Of a stretch of DNA of 15,435 nucleotides, positions 14,792-15,435 are shown piece by piece. The stretch lies in assembly GCA_964415185.1 (NCBI GenBank), contig CAYPZI010000064.1, positions 1 through 15,435 of the forward strand, in the 5' to 3' direction. Under the pieces are notes generated by a model that was not told the DNA's origin, made no database searches, and worked only from the letters and a program-made list of their open reading frames with translations. The number at the start of each line of letters is the position of its first letter. Position 1 is the stretch's first letter. The stretch comes from CAYVBJ01 sp964415185 (GTDB taxonomy: Bacteria; Bacteroidota; Rhodothermia; Balneolales; Balneolaceae). A program made the translations under genes and the position numbers.

Positions 14792-15435
14792 TCAGGCATA
14801 TTTTTTAGTATACCATTTTACGGTTCGTTTGAGATTTTCTTTAAAGTTTTGTGATGGCTTCCAGTTGAGTTCGTTTTTTATTTTTGAAGCATCGATTGCA
14901 TAGCGGTAATCGTGGCCGGGCCTGTCGGTAACGAAGGAAATCAGGTTTGAGTAATCACCATCCGGGCCATCGCCGGTTTCTTCATTTAAAATGGTGCAAA
15001 TAAGTTTAACCAGATCCAGGTTTTTCCATTCATTATCACCACCTATGTTATACTGTTCACCACGCTTGCCTTTGAAATAAACTTTTGCAAGTGCGTCACA
15101 ATGATCTCCTACATATAGCCAATCCCTCACATTGTCACCTTTCCCATAAACGGGAATTGGCTGGTGATTCAATGCATTCCTGATCACAGTCGGAATAAGT
15201 TTTTCATCGTGTTGACGGGGGCCGAAATTGTTTGAGCAATTGGTGATTACCGTGTTCATGCCATATGTGTGATAGTAGGAATGAACCAGCATGTCACTTC
15301 CTGCCTTGGTTGCCGAATAGGGTGAATTCGGGGAGTAAGGGGTTTTTTCCGTAAAATGGCCGGATTCCCCCAACGTGCCGTAAACCTCATCGGTAGAAAC
15401 GTGAAGAAACCTGTTTTCCTTAAAATAAGGCTTAT
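14792..15435 (-). CDS. rfbB: dTDP-glucose 4,6-dehydratase, N-terminus beyond window
   Basis: NAD-dependent enzyme converting dTDP-glucose to dTDP-4-keto-6-deoxyglucose, an early step towards dTDP-rhamnose and other deoxysugars of surface polysaccharide. The frame is open to the right edge and about 213 C-terminal residues are visible. Translation of 15374-15433 gives KPYFKENRFLHVSTDEVYGT, so the catalytic STDEVYG motif (Asp15, Glu16 of the visible part) is present, followed by the YxxxK pair in YSATK (Tyr39, Lys43). Further family marks are NNFGPRQ, PVYGKGDNVRDWLYVGDHC, YNIGG, DRPGHDYRYAID and LNWKPSQ. A TTG at 15373 is internal, not a start. The missing part is the N-terminal Rossmann region with the NAD-binding glycine motif. 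Other nucleotide-sugar genes would be expected upstream, past the window. Confidence 0.95.
   Translation of the reverse strand, partial: KPYFKENRFLHVSTDEVYGTLGESGHFTEKTPYSPNSPYSATKAGSDMLVHSYYHTYGMNTVITNCSNNFGPRQHDEKLIPTVIRNALNHQPIPVYGKGDNVRDWLYVGDHCDALAKVYFKGKRGEQYNIGGDNEWKNLDLVKLICTILNEETGDGPDGDYSNLISFVTDRPGHDYRYAIDASKIKNELNWKPSQNFKENLKRTVKWYTKKYA

Noticed and set aside
15371..15373. TTG as the start of a 193-residue dTDP-glucose dehydratase fragment
   Set aside because: The frame continues upstream to the window edge and encodes the catalytic STDEVYG motif, so the TTG is an internal Leu codon.
1..15435. Defence, toxin-antitoxin, phage or other novel multi-gene system
   Set aside because: Every gene except the TPR lipoprotein belongs to a familiar housekeeping or exported-enzyme family, and no cluster of unknown genes is present; the unusual content is confined to spacer repeats.

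Overview
This window looks like ordinary chromosome from a member of the Bacteroidota/Rhodothermota group, possibly Balneolales-like. The taxon is an inference from three things: moderate GC, gene starts that mostly lack a Shine-Dalgarno sequence, and gene style (short-signal lipoproteins, a TPR-fused histidine kinase, a BglX-type GH3 enzyme). I see ten protein-coding genes, two of them cut by the window ends. I see no tRNA, rRNA, CRISPR array, transposase, phage gene or recognisable defence system. The most unusual material is in the spacers, not the genes.

Layout. 1-873 (+): 3' part of an M28 zinc peptidase. 1119-2039 (+): TPR lipoprotein of unknown function, meeting tail to tail (6 bp apart) a TPR-type sensor histidine kinase at 2046-4238 (-). 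4436-5212 (-): three-helix membrane protein with a DUF1499 domain, divergent from a PQQ-dependent sugar dehydrogenase-like lipoprotein at 5336-6598 (+). 6795-10481 (-): full-length cobalamin-dependent methionine synthase MetH, divergent across 89 bp from MetF at 10571-11530 (+). 11823-12242 (-): YjbQ/UPF0047 protein. 12375-14624 (-): secreted GH3 beta-glucosidase. 14792-15435 (-): dTDP-glucose 4,6-dehydratase (RmlB/RfbB), whose N-terminus lies beyond the window.

How the genes work together. MetF makes 5-methyl-tetrahydrofolate and MetH uses it to methylate homocysteine, so the divergent pair is a compact methyl-transfer module. The peptidase, sugar dehydrogenase and GH3 enzyme are predicted to be exported and fit a heterotrophic, polymer-degrading lifestyle. 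RmlB starts dTDP-sugar synthesis for surface polysaccharide and probably belongs to a cluster continuing past the right edge. The histidine kinase has no adjacent response regulator.

Non-coding content. Three spacers (6599-6794, 11531-11822, 14625-14791) carry copies of one degenerate element: a CTGYG phrase repeated about once per 10-12 bp. Two copies align over 39 bp without gaps, with unit spacings of exactly 10, 12 and 10 bp. A second short repeat (TTTATAGACARGAT) occurs in two spacers, and the metF/yjbQ spacer also holds a GTTCGTTGT direct/inverted repeat set. A two-tier inverted repeat overlaps the predicted promoter of the histidine kinase gene. No spacer exceeds 300 bp.
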